From NCBI RefSeq assembly GCF_000429425.1, contig NZ_AUBV01000005.1:333484-397483 (forward strand): a DNA stretch of 64,000 nt, read 5' to 3'. A program made the translations under genes and the position numbers. How positions within the stretch are numbered: position 1 is the first letter of the stretch; every line of letters starts with the position of its first letter. Of this stretch, positions 7,893 to 16,503 are shown in pieces. The notes under the pieces are model-generated. The model was not told where the DNA came from. It saw only the letters and a list, made by a program, of their open reading frames with translations, and did no database searches. The stretch comes from Algoriphagus mannitolivorans DSM 15301. GTDB lineage: Bacteria > Bacteroidota > Bacteroidia > Cytophagales > Cyclobacteriaceae.

Positions 7893-9305
7893 ATGAACCA
7901 TTTGAAATTCCCGATTCTGACTTCTTACCGCAAGAGACTGGCTGACACCATCACTCCAGTAAGTATTTATTTGCAGATCAGAGACCGTTTTGCCAATCCG
8001 ATTCTTCTGGAAAGCTCCGACTATCATGGGCAAGAAAACAGCTATTCCTATATCTGTTTCAACCCTTTGGCGACCTTTTCTTTTAATGCAGGAAAGGTGA
8101 CAGAGAAACTTCCGGATGGACAGGAACTGGGCTATGAAGTGTCCCCGAATCAGTCTTTGATGGATAGCTTGAGGGCTTTTGGGAATAAATTTGACCCAAC
8201 CCCGGATAAGTTTAAGTTCAGCAGCAATGGGCTTTTTGGCTATATCCAATACGATACGGTGGGTTGGTTTGAAGATATCAAGCTCTCCAAAACCGCCCCA
8301 AATGATATCCCGATGATGCATTACTCCATGTATCAAAACATCATTGTGGTGGATCATTATAAAAATGAACTTCATCTTTTCGAACATCGGGTGGCAGGAG
8401 CCAATAACCCGGAATATATCGATGAGATCGAACTGCTCCTGAACAATAAAAATATTCCAGCCTACTCGTTCAAAAAAGTGGGAGAGGAAGTGTCCAATTA
8501 CAGCGATGAGGAGTTTTTGAAAATCCTGAACAAAGGCCGAGAGCATTGTTTCCGGGGCGACGTTTTTCAGATCGTACTTTCCAGACGCTTCACCACCGAA
8601 TTTAAAGGAGATGAATTCAATGTTTACCGGGCCTTGCGTTCTGTGAATCCCTCTCCCTATCTCTTCTACTTTGACTATGGTTCTTTCAAAGTTTTTGGAA
8701 GCTCCCCGGAAGCTCAGATTGTAGTAAAAAACAAAAAGGCTACGATTTATCCCATTGCAGGGACATTCCGGAGAACAGGCAATGACGCCGAAGATGCTGA
8801 GCTAGCCCGAAAGCTATACGATGATCCTAAAGAAAACTCAGAACATGTAATGCTGGTGGATTTGGCTCGAAATGATCTTTCCCGATCCTCAGATGTGGTC
8901 AATGTGGAGGTGTTTAAAGAAATTCAGTACTACTCCCACGTGATTCATCTAGTTTCCAAAGTCAATGGACAATTGCCGGATGGAGCCAATCCTCTTCAGC
9001 TGGTAGCGGATACTTTTCCCGCCGGGACCCTTTCAGGAGCCCCAAAATACCGAGCCATGGAATTGATTGATGAATTGGAAAATATCAGCAGGACCTTCTA
9101 TGGTGGAGCAATTGGATATTTGGGATTCAACGGAGATTTCAACCATGCCATATTGATCAGGTCCTTTGTGTCTGAAAATAATCAGTTGAGATTCCAAGCC
9201 GGCGCTGGAGTCGTGGCAAAATCCTCCATCCCTTCCGAGCTACAAGAAGTGGCGAATAAATTGGAGGCGCTACGTGTCGCCTTGCGTGCGGCCGAGAATA
9301 TTTAA
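7893..9305 (+). CDS. trpE: Anthranilate synthase component I
   Basis: TrpE makes anthranilate from chorismate, using ammonia delivered by TrpG. The 470 residues cover the N-terminal regulatory domain and the chorismate-binding domain. The LLES motif at 38-41, the tryptophan-binding signature for feedback inhibition, is present and separates it from the p-aminobenzoate enzyme PabB. The C-terminal catalytic part has IAGTFRRTGNDAED, LARNDL, FPAGTLSGAPK, YGGAIGYLG and AGAGVVAKS. The gene starts 20 nt after the attenuator's T-run. It is separated from its partner trpG by an inserted four-helix-bundle gene, which is unusual because these two are normally adjacent. Confidence 0.97.
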   Translation: MNHLKFPILTSYRKRLADTITPVSIYLQIRDRFANPILLESSDYHGQENSYSYICFNPLATFSFNAGKVTEKLPDGQELGYEVSPNQSLMDSLRAFGNKFDPTPDKFKFSSNGLFGYIQYDTVGWFEDIKLSKTAPNDIPMMHYSMYQNIIVVDHYKNELHLFEHRVAGANNPEYIDEIELLLNNKNIPAYSFKKVGEEVSNYSDEEFLKILNKGREHCFRGDVFQIVLSRRFTTEFKGDEFNVYRALRSVNPSPYLFYFDYGSFKVFGSSPEAQIVVKNKKATIYPIAGTFRRTGNDAEDAELARKLYDDPKENSEHVMLVDLARNDLSRSSDVVNVEVFKEIQYYSHVIHLVSKVNGQLPDGANPLQLVADTFPAGTLSGAPKYRAMELIDELENISRTFYGGAIGYLGFNGDFNHAILIRSFVSENNQLRFQAGAGVVAKSSIPSELQEVANKLEALRVALRAAENI

Positions 9306-9321
9306 TTGAAATATTGAAAGA
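9305..9321. repeat. Left inverted repeat flanking four-helix-bundle unit
   Basis: The 17-base word ATTGAAATATTGAAAGA overlaps the last base of the trpE stop codon and has a perfect inverted copy at 9736-9752, just after the stop of the enclosed gene. More partial copies of the same word (ATTGAAAAATT and similar) continue on both sides. Confidence 0.85.
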
Positions 9322-9339
9322 TTAAAAAATTGAAAAATT

Positions 9340-9735
9340 ATGGCTAAGTACGAACGATTTGAAGATTTGCCTGTATGGCAACATGCAATTGAGATCGGCG
9401 TGAGAATTTATGAACTGGTTGATTCTGAAAAAGTCCTGAGGGATTACAGGTCAAAAGATCAGCTTATCGGCGCAGGCATTTCAATTTCCAATAACATCGC
9501 AGAAGGCTTTGAGTACAATAGAAATAAGCAGTTCATCCGATACTTAGAAATAGCTAAAGTTTCGGCGGGCGAGTTGAGAAGTCAGCTTTTTCTGATGATG
9601 AAGGCTGGAAAAATTGAAAAGGAAGTCTATGAATTTAACTACAATGATTTAGTCATTTTTTCCAGTGAGGTGAAAGGACTAATCAAATATCTAAGAGAGT
9701 TCGAAAAGAATCGAAAAAGACAAGGAGGAACGTGA
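9340..9735 (+). CDS. Four-helix-bundle protein (23S rRNA intervening-sequence/S23 family)
   Basis: The 131-residue protein matches the S23/IVP four-helix-bundle family: FEDLPVWQHAIEIGVRIYEL at the start, the core GAGISISNNIAEGFEYN, a RYLEIAKVSAGELRSQL segment, and a basic C-terminal tail. Relatives occur as ORFs in 23S rRNA intervening sequences, as accessory (Avd-like) proteins of diversity-generating retroelements, and as stand-alone genes. They bind nucleic acids and form pentamers; the role of the stand-alone form is unknown. It interrupts trpE-trpG and is flanked by perfect 17-base inverted repeats. Its presence does not break either neighbouring gene. I infer that it arrived as a mobile unit. 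Confidence 0.9.
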   Translation: MAKYERFEDLPVWQHAIEIGVRIYELVDSEKVLRDYRSKDQLIGAGISISNNIAEGFEYNRNKQFIRYLEIAKVSAGELRSQLFLMMKAGKIEKEVYEFNYNDLVIFSSEVKGLIKYLREFEKNRKRQGGT

Positions 9736-9783
9736 TCTTTCAATATTTCAATATTTCAATTTTACAATCTTTCAATTCCAAAC
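9736..9783. repeat. Right inverted repeat and word array before trpG
   Basis: The first 17 bases (9736-9752) are the exact inverse of 9305-9321. The rest repeats TTTCAAT at seven- to ten-base spacing until five bases before the trpG ATG. The array is extremely A/T-rich and non-coding. Confidence 0.85.
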
Positions 9784-10350
9784 ATGAAAATCCTAGTTAT
9801 AGATAACTACGACTCCTTCACCTACAACCTTGTCTACATTATCCGACAATTAGGATATGCTGAGGTGATGGAGGTATATAGAAATGATAAAATCAGTCTG
9901 AAAGAGGTGGGTCAATATGACAAAATCCTTCTTTCTCCCGGTCCGGGAGTCCCAGAGGATGCGGGAATTATGCCGGAATTATTGAAGACCTATGCTGCCA
10001 CTAAGTCCATTTTGGGAGTTTGTCTCGGACATCAAGCCATCGGAGAGGCCTTTGGAGGAAGTCTGATCAATCTGTCGGAAGTGCTTCATGGAGTGGCATC
10101 ACAAGTAAAAGTGGAAAAGGACTTGCTTTTCGAAGGAATCCCCGATAAATTTAGTATTGGAAGATATCATTCTTGGGTCATTGACGAATCCACCCTTTCT
10201 CCTGATCTAGAAGTGATTGCCCGCACCCCCGATAAACAAATAATGGCTGTAAGACACAAGACCTACGCCGTGAGAGGAGTTCAGTTTCACCCGGAAAGTA
10301 TCCTCACTGAAAATGGAGTTAAAATTCTCCAAAACTGGTTAGAGTCTTAA
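9784..10350 (+). CDS. trpG: Anthranilate synthase component II (glutamine amidotransferase)
   Basis: TrpG releases ammonia from glutamine for TrpE. The 188-residue class I glutaminase has the nucleophile C80 in GVCLGHQ, H169 and E171 in QFHPESI, and the oxyanion segment SPGPGVPEDAG (51-61). The family shares this fold with the PabA subunit and some organisms use one protein for both; the trp context favours the anthranilate role here. The ATG directly follows the repeat array that bounds the four-helix-bundle unit. Confidence 0.96.
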   Translation: MKILVIDNYDSFTYNLVYIIRQLGYAEVMEVYRNDKISLKEVGQYDKILLSPGPGVPEDAGIMPELLKTYAATKSILGVCLGHQAIGEAFGGSLINLSEVLHGVASQVKVEKDLLFEGIPDKFSIGRYHSWVIDESTLSPDLEVIARTPDKQIMAVRHKTYAVRGVQFHPESILTENGVKILQNWLES

Positions 10351-10378
10351 TCCGCCATCCAAAAATCACCTATTGACC

Positions 10379-11389
10379 ATGAAAGAAATTTTAAATCAAT
10401 TAATAGAACATAAAACCTTGTCTCAGGATCAAGCCAGAGATGTCTTGAAAGACCTTGCTTCAGGGGCTTATAATACCAGCCAAGTTGCGGCCTTTATGAC
10501 TGTTTACCTGATGAGGTCCATTACTGTGGATGAGCTCCGGGGATTTCGGGAAGCAATGTTAGAGCTTTGTATCCCAGTCGAGATTGCCGAGTACGATGCG
10601 ATGGATCTTTGTGGTACCGGCGGGGATGGTAAAGACACTTTTAATATTTCTACGCTTTCTTCCTTTGTGGTAGCTGGTTCCGGTCAAAATGTGGCCAAGC
10701 ATGGTAACACCGGGGTTTCATCCATCTGTGGGTCTTCCAATCTGCTGGCCTATTTCGGTTACGAGTTTACCAATGACATCAGTGAGATCAGACGATCGCT
10801 CGATGAAGCGGGAATTTGCTTCTTGCATGCTCCATTGTTTCATCCGGCCATGAAGAATGTAGCTCCGATCCGAAAAGAATTGGGGGTAAAAACTTTCTTC
10901 AACATGCTTGGACCTATGGTCAATCCGAGTTTTCCGGCCAAACAACTCGTAGGGGTATTCAGTTTGGAACTGGCTAGGTTGTATGCCTATCTCTATCAGG
11001 AAAGCGAGGCAAAGTTTTCCATTCTCCATGCCTTAGATGGGTATGACGAAATCTCCCTGACGGGTTCCTTTAAGATGATTTCCAATGGTGGAGAGAAGCT
11101 TTATTCTCCTCAAAACTTAGGATTGGAAAAGCTTACGCCAGAAAGCATCAAAGGGGGTGAAACCGTGGAAGAATCAGCCAAAATCTTCGAAAATATCCTA
11201 AAAGGAAAAGGAACCTCTTCTCAAAACCAAGTAGTCATCGCCAATTCGGCAGCCGCGCTGGTCACTGCAAATCCTGAATTGAGTTTCCAAGATGCGGTAG
11301 CCAAAGCAGAGGACGTTCTGCTCAGCGGAAAAGCCCTTCAAGTATTTAATGGATTGCTCAATCCAAAAACCAAAGTATCCTTAGCTTAA
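10379..11389 (+). CDS. trpD: Anthranilate phosphoribosyltransferase
   Basis: TrpD joins anthranilate to PRPP, giving phosphoribosyl-anthranilate. The 336-residue protein has the glycine-rich PRPP loop GTGGDGKDTFNIS, the KHGNTGVSS segment, and NMLGPMVNPS with the conserved asparagine. The ATG is used here; a TTG two codons upstream is in frame but less likely. It lies 28 nt after trpG, with no repeat array in the gap. Confidence 0.97.
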   Translation: MKEILNQLIEHKTLSQDQARDVLKDLASGAYNTSQVAAFMTVYLMRSITVDELRGFREAMLELCIPVEIAEYDAMDLCGTGGDGKDTFNISTLSSFVVAGSGQNVAKHGNTGVSSICGSSNLLAYFGYEFTNDISEIRRSLDEAGICFLHAPLFHPAMKNVAPIRKELGVKTFFNMLGPMVNPSFPAKQLVGVFSLELARLYAYLYQESEAKFSILHALDGYDEISLTGSFKMISNGGEKLYSPQNLGLEKLTPESIKGGETVEESAKIFENILKGKGTSSQNQVVIANSAAALVTANPELSFQDAVAKAEDVLLSGKALQVFNGLLNPKTKVSLA

Positions 11390-11398
11390 GATTTCAAT

Positions 11399-12220
11399 AT
11401 GAATATTTTAGATCAAATCATTGCCGGTAAATACCGGGAGGTGGAAGAAAAGAAAAGCTTGATTCCAGTCAAATTATTGGAGAAGAGTATTTTCTTCCCA
11501 GGCGCTGTGGTGTCCATGAAAAAGTATGTCACTCAGCCGGATAAGTCAGGGATTATTACTGAATTCAAAAGAAAATCCCCTTCCAAAGGAATTATCAACG
11601 GTTCGGCTTCGGTAGAAACCGTGAGCATTGGGTATATGCAGGCAGGGGCCTCGGCCTTGTCTATTCTCACTGATAAGGATTATTTCGGAGGGACCAATGA
11701 AGACCTGAAAACGGCCCGAAAATTCAATTTCTGTCCAATTCTTCGAAAGGATTTTGTGGTGGATGAATACCAAATTTTGGAGGCAAAGTCCATCGGAGCG
11801 GATTGTATCTTGCTGATTGCGGCGGCTTTGGAGCCGGAAAAATTGAAGTCATTGGCTTATTTCGCCAAAAGTTTGGGCTTGGAAGTCTTGATGGAGGTTC
11901 ATGACGCTGAAGAGCTGGACAGAAGTCTCTGTGATGGTTTGGATTTGGTAGGGGTAAACAACCGTAATCTGAAAACTTTCGAGGTGTCATTAGATACTTC
12001 TTTAGCACTTGTAGACCGTATTCCAAACAGTTTTGTGAAGATTTCCGAAAGTGGAATTTCTGATCCCAAGACCTTGGTTCAGTTGAAAGATGCTGGGTTT
12101 GATGGCTTCCTGATTGGGGAAAACTTCATGAAATCCAGCCGTCCTGAGCAGGCTGCTTTAAATTTTATCAAAGAATATAAGAAGCTGTTGGCCTCCAAAG
12201 AGGAGTTGAGTAGAGCCTGA
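11399..12220 (+). CDS. trpC: Indole-3-glycerol phosphate synthase
   Basis: TrpC closes the indole ring, converting CdRP to indole-3-glycerol phosphate. The 273 residues form a TIM barrel with IITEFKRKSPSKG (catalytic lysine region), LTDKDYFGGT, ILRKDFVVDEYQI, the glutamate in ILLIAAAL/LMEVHD, VGVNNRNLKTF, and the phosphate-binding ISESGIS and GFLIGENFM. TrpC and TrpF are separate proteins, unlike the fused E. coli enzyme. The stop codon shares one base with the trpF start. Confidence 0.97.
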   Translation: MNILDQIIAGKYREVEEKKSLIPVKLLEKSIFFPGAVVSMKKYVTQPDKSGIITEFKRKSPSKGIINGSASVETVSIGYMQAGASALSILTDKDYFGGTNEDLKTARKFNFCPILRKDFVVDEYQILEAKSIGADCILLIAAALEPEKLKSLAYFAKSLGLEVLMEVHDAEELDRSLCDGLDLVGVNNRNLKTFEVSLDTSLALVDRIPNSFVKISESGISDPKTLVQLKDAGFDGFLIGENFMKSSRPEQAALNFIKEYKKLLASKEELSRA

Positions 12221-12864
12221 TGGAAATTAAAGTCTGTGGGATGCGGGAGCCGGAAAATATTCAGGCGCTGATGGATCAAATCCAGCCGGATTGGATGGGT
12301 TTGATCTTTTATCCCAAGTCTCCCCGATATGTTTCGGATCAAGAGGAGTCCAAACTTAAAGAACTTCCAATCCGAAAAGTCGGGGTTTTTGTCAATGAAA
12401 CGGCAGAAGGAATCCTCAAAAAAGTTCAGGAATTTGGTCTCTCAGCGATACAGCTTCATGGAATTGAGTCTCCGGATTTTGTGCGAGATTTGAAGCATAA
12501 AACCAACGCGGAACTTTGGAAGGTGATTTCGGTAGGGGGGCAAATCGATTGGAAAACTTTGGAAGGGTACCTTCCTTATGTGGATAAATTTCTCTTTGAT
12601 ACAGCCACTCAAGCCCATGGAGGATCTGGAAAAAAGTTTGATTGGGAAATTCTCAAAACTTATCCCTTCGACAAAGGATTTCTCTTAAGTGGAGGTTTGG
12701 ATGAAGAAAGTGCGGCCGAGGTATTGGCTTTGCGTAGACAAATCCCACAACTTGAAGGGGTGGATTTGAATTCGAAATTCGAAGATGCACCTGGACTTAA
12801 GAATATTGAGAAACTCAAAAATTATAAAAATCGCCTGATTCACTCAGGAACTGATAACCATTAA
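12220..12864 (+). CDS. trpF: Phosphoribosylanthranilate isomerase
   Basis: TrpF carries out the Amadori rearrangement of phosphoribosyl-anthranilate. The 214-residue TIM barrel starts with IKVCGMREPEN, which holds the catalytic cysteine. It also has GLIFYPKSPRY, VGVFVNE, IQLHG and the aspartate in FLFDTATQAHGGSGKKFDW, and ends in GVDLNSKFED. It overlaps trpC by one base (TGATG), consistent with translational coupling. Confidence 0.96.
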   Translation: MEIKVCGMREPENIQALMDQIQPDWMGLIFYPKSPRYVSDQEESKLKELPIRKVGVFVNETAEGILKKVQEFGLSAIQLHGIESPDFVRDLKHKTNAELWKVISVGGQIDWKTLEGYLPYVDKFLFDTATQAHGGSGKKFDWEILKTYPFDKGFLLSGGLDEESAAEVLALRRQIPQLEGVDLNSKFEDAPGLKNIEKLKNYKNRLIHSGTDNH

Positions 12865-12874
12865 CTAACAACTC

Positions 12875-14053
12875 ATGATTAGGGTAGACGAAAAAGGCTT
12901 TTACGGCAAATTTGGCGGAGCCTATATTCCGGAAATGCTTCATCCAAATGTGGAGGAATTGAGGGAGAATTATGAAGCCATTTTGGCGTCTCAGGATTTT
13001 CAGGATGAATTTCGGGGCTTGTTGAAGGATTATGTAGGAAGGCCGACTCCTCTTTATTTTGCCAACCGACTTTCAGAAAAATACAACGCAAAGATCTACC
13101 TCAAGCGGGAAGACCTTTGCCATACTGGAGCCCATAAGGTCAATAATACAATCGGTCAAATTCTTTTGGCCAAAAGACTGGGCAAAAAGCGGATCATCGC
13201 TGAAACAGGAGCCGGTCAGCATGGCGTTGCAACTGCCACAGTTTGTGCCTTGATGGGAATGGATTGTACCGTGTATATGGGGGAGATTGATATCGCCCGA
13301 CAGCGTCCCAATGTGGAGCGGATGAAAATCCTCGGTGCAAAGGTGGTTCCGGCGACTTCTGGATCCAAGACCCTCAAAGACGCCACCAATGAAGCTATGC
13401 GTGCCTGGATCAATAATCCGGTGGATACCCACTACATCATCGGCTCAGTAGTGGGGCCTCACCCTTATCCGGAAATGGTGGCCCGTTTTCAGTCCGTTAT
13501 TTCGGAAGAAATCAAGTGGCAATTGAAGGAAAAAGAGGGTCGGGAAAATCCTGATATCGTGATCGCCTGCGTTGGGGGAGGATCTAATGCCGCAGGAGCA
13601 TTTTACCATTATTATAATACCCCTGAAGTGAGATTGGTAGCAGCGGAAGCCGCTGGTTTGGGGGTGAGTTCCGGAAAATCTGCGGCCACCACGGCTTTGG
13701 GTACTCCGGGGATTTTGCACGGATCCAAGACGATTTTGATGCAGACTGAAGATGGGCAGGTGGTGGAGCCACATTCCATTTCAGCCGGTTTGGATTATCC
13801 GGGAATCGGGCCAGTTCACGCACATTTATTTGACATCGGTAGAGGAGAGTTTGTGGCTGTAGAAGATAAAGATGCGATGGGTGCAGGAATCGAATTGAGT
13901 CGATTGGAAGGGATAATTCCCGCCATCGAATCTGCACATGCTATTTATGCCTTGAATCAAATTGAATACGGAAAAGATGACATCATCGTGATCAATCTTT
14001 CGGGAAGAGGAGATAAGGATTTGGAAACCTATATCAACTGGGGAGGATATTAA
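12875..14053 (+). CDS. trpB: Tryptophan synthase beta subunit
   Basis: TrpB condenses indole with serine using PLP. The 392-residue protein has the PLP lysine K88 in GAHKVNN, the [11 protein letters not shown] motif, the phosphate-binding GGGSNA, and the HAIYAL and GRGDKD endings expected for the TrpB1 form that pairs with TrpA. It starts ten bases after trpF. Confidence 0.98.
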   Translation: MIRVDEKGFYGKFGGAYIPEMLHPNVEELRENYEAILASQDFQDEFRGLLKDYVGRPTPLYFANRLSEKYNAKIYLKREDLCHTGAHKVNNTIGQILLAKRLGKKRIIAETGAGQHGVATATVCALMGMDCTVYMGEIDIARQRPNVERMKILGAKVVPATSGSKTLKDATNEAMRAWINNPVDTHYIIGSVVGPHPYPEMVARFQSVISEEIKWQLKEKEGRENPDIVIACVGGGSNAAGAFYHYYNTPEVRLVAAEAAGLGVSSGKSAATTALGTPGILHGSKTILMQTEDGQVVEPHSISAGLDYPGIGPVHAHLFDIGRGEFVAVEDKDAMGAGIELSRLEGIIPAIESAHAIYALNQIEYGKDDIIVINLSGRGDKDLETYINWGGY

Positions 14054-14216
14054 TTTCGGATTTCAAATTTCGGATATAAGATTTTAGAATTTTGATTAAT
14101 GATTTACGAGGTAAAACTGAACTTCAACCTGGATTTCTAAGGCAAATGCTCAAAGAAAAGGCGATTGAGGATCAACTGGGCATCGTAATTCGTAAATCGT
14201 AAATCGTACTTAATAA
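14054..14216. repeat. Intergenic word array between trpB and trpA
   Basis: This spacer holds TTTCGGAT twice near its left end. It then has GATTTACGA (14101-14109), whose inverse TCGTAAATC occurs twice at the right end (14190-14198 and 14197-14205), just before the trpA ATG. The segment AGAATTTTGATT before GATTTACGA recurs in the trpA-aroF spacer. A 36-codon open frame (TTG at 14092 to TAA at 14202) spans the interior, but its coding status is doubtful. Confidence 0.7.
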
Positions 14217-14990
14217 ATGAATCGCATACATTACCTATTCAACAATAAAAAAGAGCGAGTTCTTTCCATCTATTTCACGGCTGGTTTTCCCCAACTCGAG
14301 GATACTATTCCCGTGATGGAAGCAATCCAAGCAGGAGGCGCTGACATTATCGAAATCGGGATTCCCTATTCTGATCCGGTGGCTGATGGACCTACCATTC
14401 AGGAAAGCAATAAGGTGGCTTTGGATAACGGAATGTCCATGAAGATCCTTTTCCAACAGTTGGTGGGATTCAGAGCAAAAATTCACCTTCCGGTAGTCTT
14501 GATGGGCTATCTCAATCCGATCATGCAATATGGAATGGAAGAGTTTTGCCAAAAATGCAAGGAAGTTGGAATAGACGGACTGATCGTCCCGGATCTTCCT
14601 ATGCAGCAGTATTTGGATGAATTCAAGGAAGTGTTTGACCGATACGGCATCGTGAATACATTTCTGATTTCCCCTCAAACCTCTGAAAAGCGAATCCGGG
14701 AAATTGATCAAAATACCGATGGCTTCATTTATATGGTTTCTTCCCATTCCATTACCGGAGCTAAGGCAGACATCAGCGAGGAGCAGGTAGCCTATTTTGA
14801 GCGGGTGAAAGCCATGAATCTGAAGAATCCAAGACTGATCGGGTTTGGGATCTCGGATGCCAAAACCTTCTCTGAGGCCTCCAAGTTTAGTGACGGAGCG
14901 ATCATTGGATCTGCATTTATCAAAGTGATCAAAGATTCCTCTAACCTGAATCAAGATATTCAGGAATATTTAAAGGGGATAAAAGCATAG
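14217..14990 (+). CDS. trpA: Tryptophan synthase alpha subunit
   Basis: TrpA cleaves indole-3-glycerol phosphate and channels indole to TrpB. The 257-residue TIM barrel has the catalytic glutamate in EIGIPYSDP, the aspartate-containing DPVADGPTIQ loop, GLIVPDLP, the FIYMVSSHSITGAK loop, and the phosphate site GFGIS and GAIIGSAF. Unlike the tight trpC-trpF-trpB junctions, it is separated from trpB by a 163-base repeat-rich spacer. Confidence 0.97.
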   Translation: MNRIHYLFNNKKERVLSIYFTAGFPQLEDTIPVMEAIQAGGADIIEIGIPYSDPVADGPTIQESNKVALDNGMSMKILFQQLVGFRAKIHLPVVLMGYLNPIMQYGMEEFCQKCKEVGIDGLIVPDLPMQQYLDEFKEVFDRYGIVNTFLISPQTSEKRIREIDQNTDGFIYMVSSHSITGAKADISEEQVAYFERVKAMNLKNPRLIGFGISDAKTFSEASKFSDGAIIGSAFIKVIKDSSNLNQDIQEYLKGIKA

Positions 14991-15137
14991 TAAACCAAAA
15001 ACAATTTCAGAATTTTGATTTAAGATTTACGACCCAATTAAAAACTTCAATCCTCAAACCTAGAGTCAAACTTTTGGAGATAAGGATTGAAGTACAAAAT
15101 GACTTCGTAAATCGTACTTCGTAAATCGTACCTCAAA
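14991..15137. repeat. Nested inverted repeats between trpA and DAHP synthase
   Basis: The outer arms are GATTTACGA (15024-15032) and two copies of TCGTAAATC (15105-15113, 15119-15127). The inner arms ACTTCAATCCT (15044-15054) and AGGATTGAAGT (15083-15093) are perfect 11-base inverses. The whole could fold into a long interrupted hairpin. The left flank AGAATTTTGATTTAAGATTTACGA resembles the trpB-trpA spacer. Confidence 0.75.
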
Positions 15138-16157
15138 ATGATTATTCAGCTTCAGCCCGATATTTCCGATTCCCAAAAAGATAAACTGATCTCCAAAGTC
15201 AACGAGATCGGTTACAAGACCACCGAGGTCAAGACCCAATTGGGGGATTACCTGATCGGGATCGGTAAAAATGAATTCGATATCCGTAAAATCGGCCAAA
15301 TGGATGGCATCAGGGACATCCATATCGTTTCGGATGAATACAAGTTGGTTTCCAAAAAATGGAAGGTAAAACCTACCTCAGTTGATTTGGGAGATGGTGT
15401 CTTCATTCAGGACGGAGAAATGGCCATCATCACTGGGCCCTGCTCCATTGAATCGGAAGAGCAGATCCAAAAAGTCGTCGACCACTGCGTGGAAAACGGG
15501 ATCACCATGATGCGAGGTGGGGTATTTAAACCAAGAACCTCTCCATATGCCTTCCGGGGAATGGGAATCGAAGGACTTCAGTTGTGGCATTCGATTGCTT
15601 CCAAAGCCGGGATCAAGATCGTCACCGAGGTGATGCAAACTTCCCAAATTGAGGATATGTACCCCTACGTGGATGTGTATCAGGTAGGGGCGAGAAATTC
15701 CCAAAACTTCAACCTTTTGGATGAATTGGGGAAAGTGGACAAAGCTGTGATGATCAAGCGGGGGATTTCCGGAACTATCGAAGAATTGCTTCAGTCTGCG
15801 GAGTATGTGTTTTCTGGAGGAAATGAAAAGTTGATTCTTTGCGAGCGTGGGATTCGAACCTACGAACGAGCTTCCAGAAATACCCTGGATCTGAATGCAA
15901 TTCCGATCTTAAAAGCCAAATCCCATTTGCCGGTGATTGTTGATCCTTCCCATGGGATCGGGATTCGGGCTTATGTACCTCAAATGGCCTTGGCTGGAGT
16001 GATGGCTGGAGCAGATGGGATTATCTATGAATCCCACGAAGTGCCGGAAAAAGCGTATTCAGATGGACAGCAGACTTTGGATTTTGCCCAGAGCGCAAGA
16101 TTAGCTGCCTGGATCCGAGAGATCTTTGCCAAAAGAAAATCTTTTGAGCTGATTTGA
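15138..16157 (+). CDS. aroF: 3-deoxy-7-phosphoheptulonate synthase, type I-beta with N-terminal ferredoxin-like domain
   Basis: DAHP synthase joins PEP and erythrose 4-phosphate, the first step of the shikimate pathway. Residues about 1-65 form the ferredoxin-like regulatory domain seen in Thermotoga-type enzymes. The TIM barrel follows, with GPCSIES (metal-binding cysteine), GGVFKPRTSPY, QVGARNSQNF, MIKRGISGT, DPSHGIG (metal histidine), YESHEVP (metal glutamate) and SDGQQ (metal aspartate). Its place at the end of the trp operon would raise precursor supply together with tryptophan synthesis. The family symbol is variable; aroF is used loosely here. Confidence 0.95.
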   Translation: MIIQLQPDISDSQKDKLISKVNEIGYKTTEVKTQLGDYLIGIGKNEFDIRKIGQMDGIRDIHIVSDEYKLVSKKWKVKPTSVDLGDGVFIQDGEMAIITGPCSIESEEQIQKVVDHCVENGITMMRGGVFKPRTSPYAFRGMGIEGLQLWHSIASKAGIKIVTEVMQTSQIEDMYPYVDVYQVGARNSQNFNLLDELGKVDKAVMIKRGISGTIEELLQSAEYVFSGGNEKLILCERGIRTYERASRNTLDLNAIPILKAKSHLPVIVDPSHGIGIRAYVPQMALAGVMAGADGIIYESHEVPEKAYSDGQQTLDFAQSARLAAWIREIFAKRKSFELI

Positions 16158-16330
16158 AAATAAGTTTGCGCTAAGAAGAAACCTGTTTAAATTTAGCCTT
16201 GGAAATACCATTGAATAGTGTTTCCAAAAATTAGATTTCTAGTGAACCCAACTCCAAGAACCTATGTGCATCATTCTTATCACTTCCTCCAATGAGGGAT
16301 AGGGATGACTTTGGTTTTTGCTGAAGATAT

Positions 16331-16367
16331 AAAAAGGCCTATTCCGTAACTGGTATAGGCCTTTTTT
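16331..16367 (+). terminator. Intrinsic terminator of the trp-aroF operon
   Basis: AAAAAGGCCTAT (16331-16342) pairs with ATAGGCCTTTTT (16355-16366) around a 12-base loop and runs into T. It lies about 170 nt after the DAHP synthase gene. Confidence 0.85.
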
Positions 16368-16388
16368 GGTTTAAAGTTAAGACACCCC

Positions 16389-16460
16389 CCAAGGGCTCAC
16401 AGTCCCTTGGAGAGTTCAAAGTTGAAATAACCCTCCAAGGGATTTAAAACCCTTTGAGGG
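16389..16460. repeat. Two CCAAGGG-type palindromes
   Basis: CCAAGGG (16389-16395) pairs with CCCTTGG (16404-16410). CCCTCCAAGGG (16431-16441) pairs with CCCTTTGAGGG (16450-16460) with one mismatch, around an A/T-rich loop. The same word builds the palindrome at 30278-30316. Confidence 0.75.
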
Positions 16461-16503
16461 TAAGGAAGAAGAAATACCAAATTCTGCAAGGGATTCCAAA
16501 CCC

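Larger units (their letters stand above)
16158..16503. other. Intergenic region after DAHP synthase: terminator plus palindromes
   Basis: The 346-base gap holds no convincing gene. It contains the strong terminator described separately and then two short palindromes built on CCAAGGG. The stretch 16158-16320 shows nothing I can identify. Confidence 0.7.

Noticed and set aside
10373..10378. TTG start two codons ahead of trpD
   Set aside because: The ATG at 10379 gives the usual N-terminus of the family; the two extra codons add nothing conserved.
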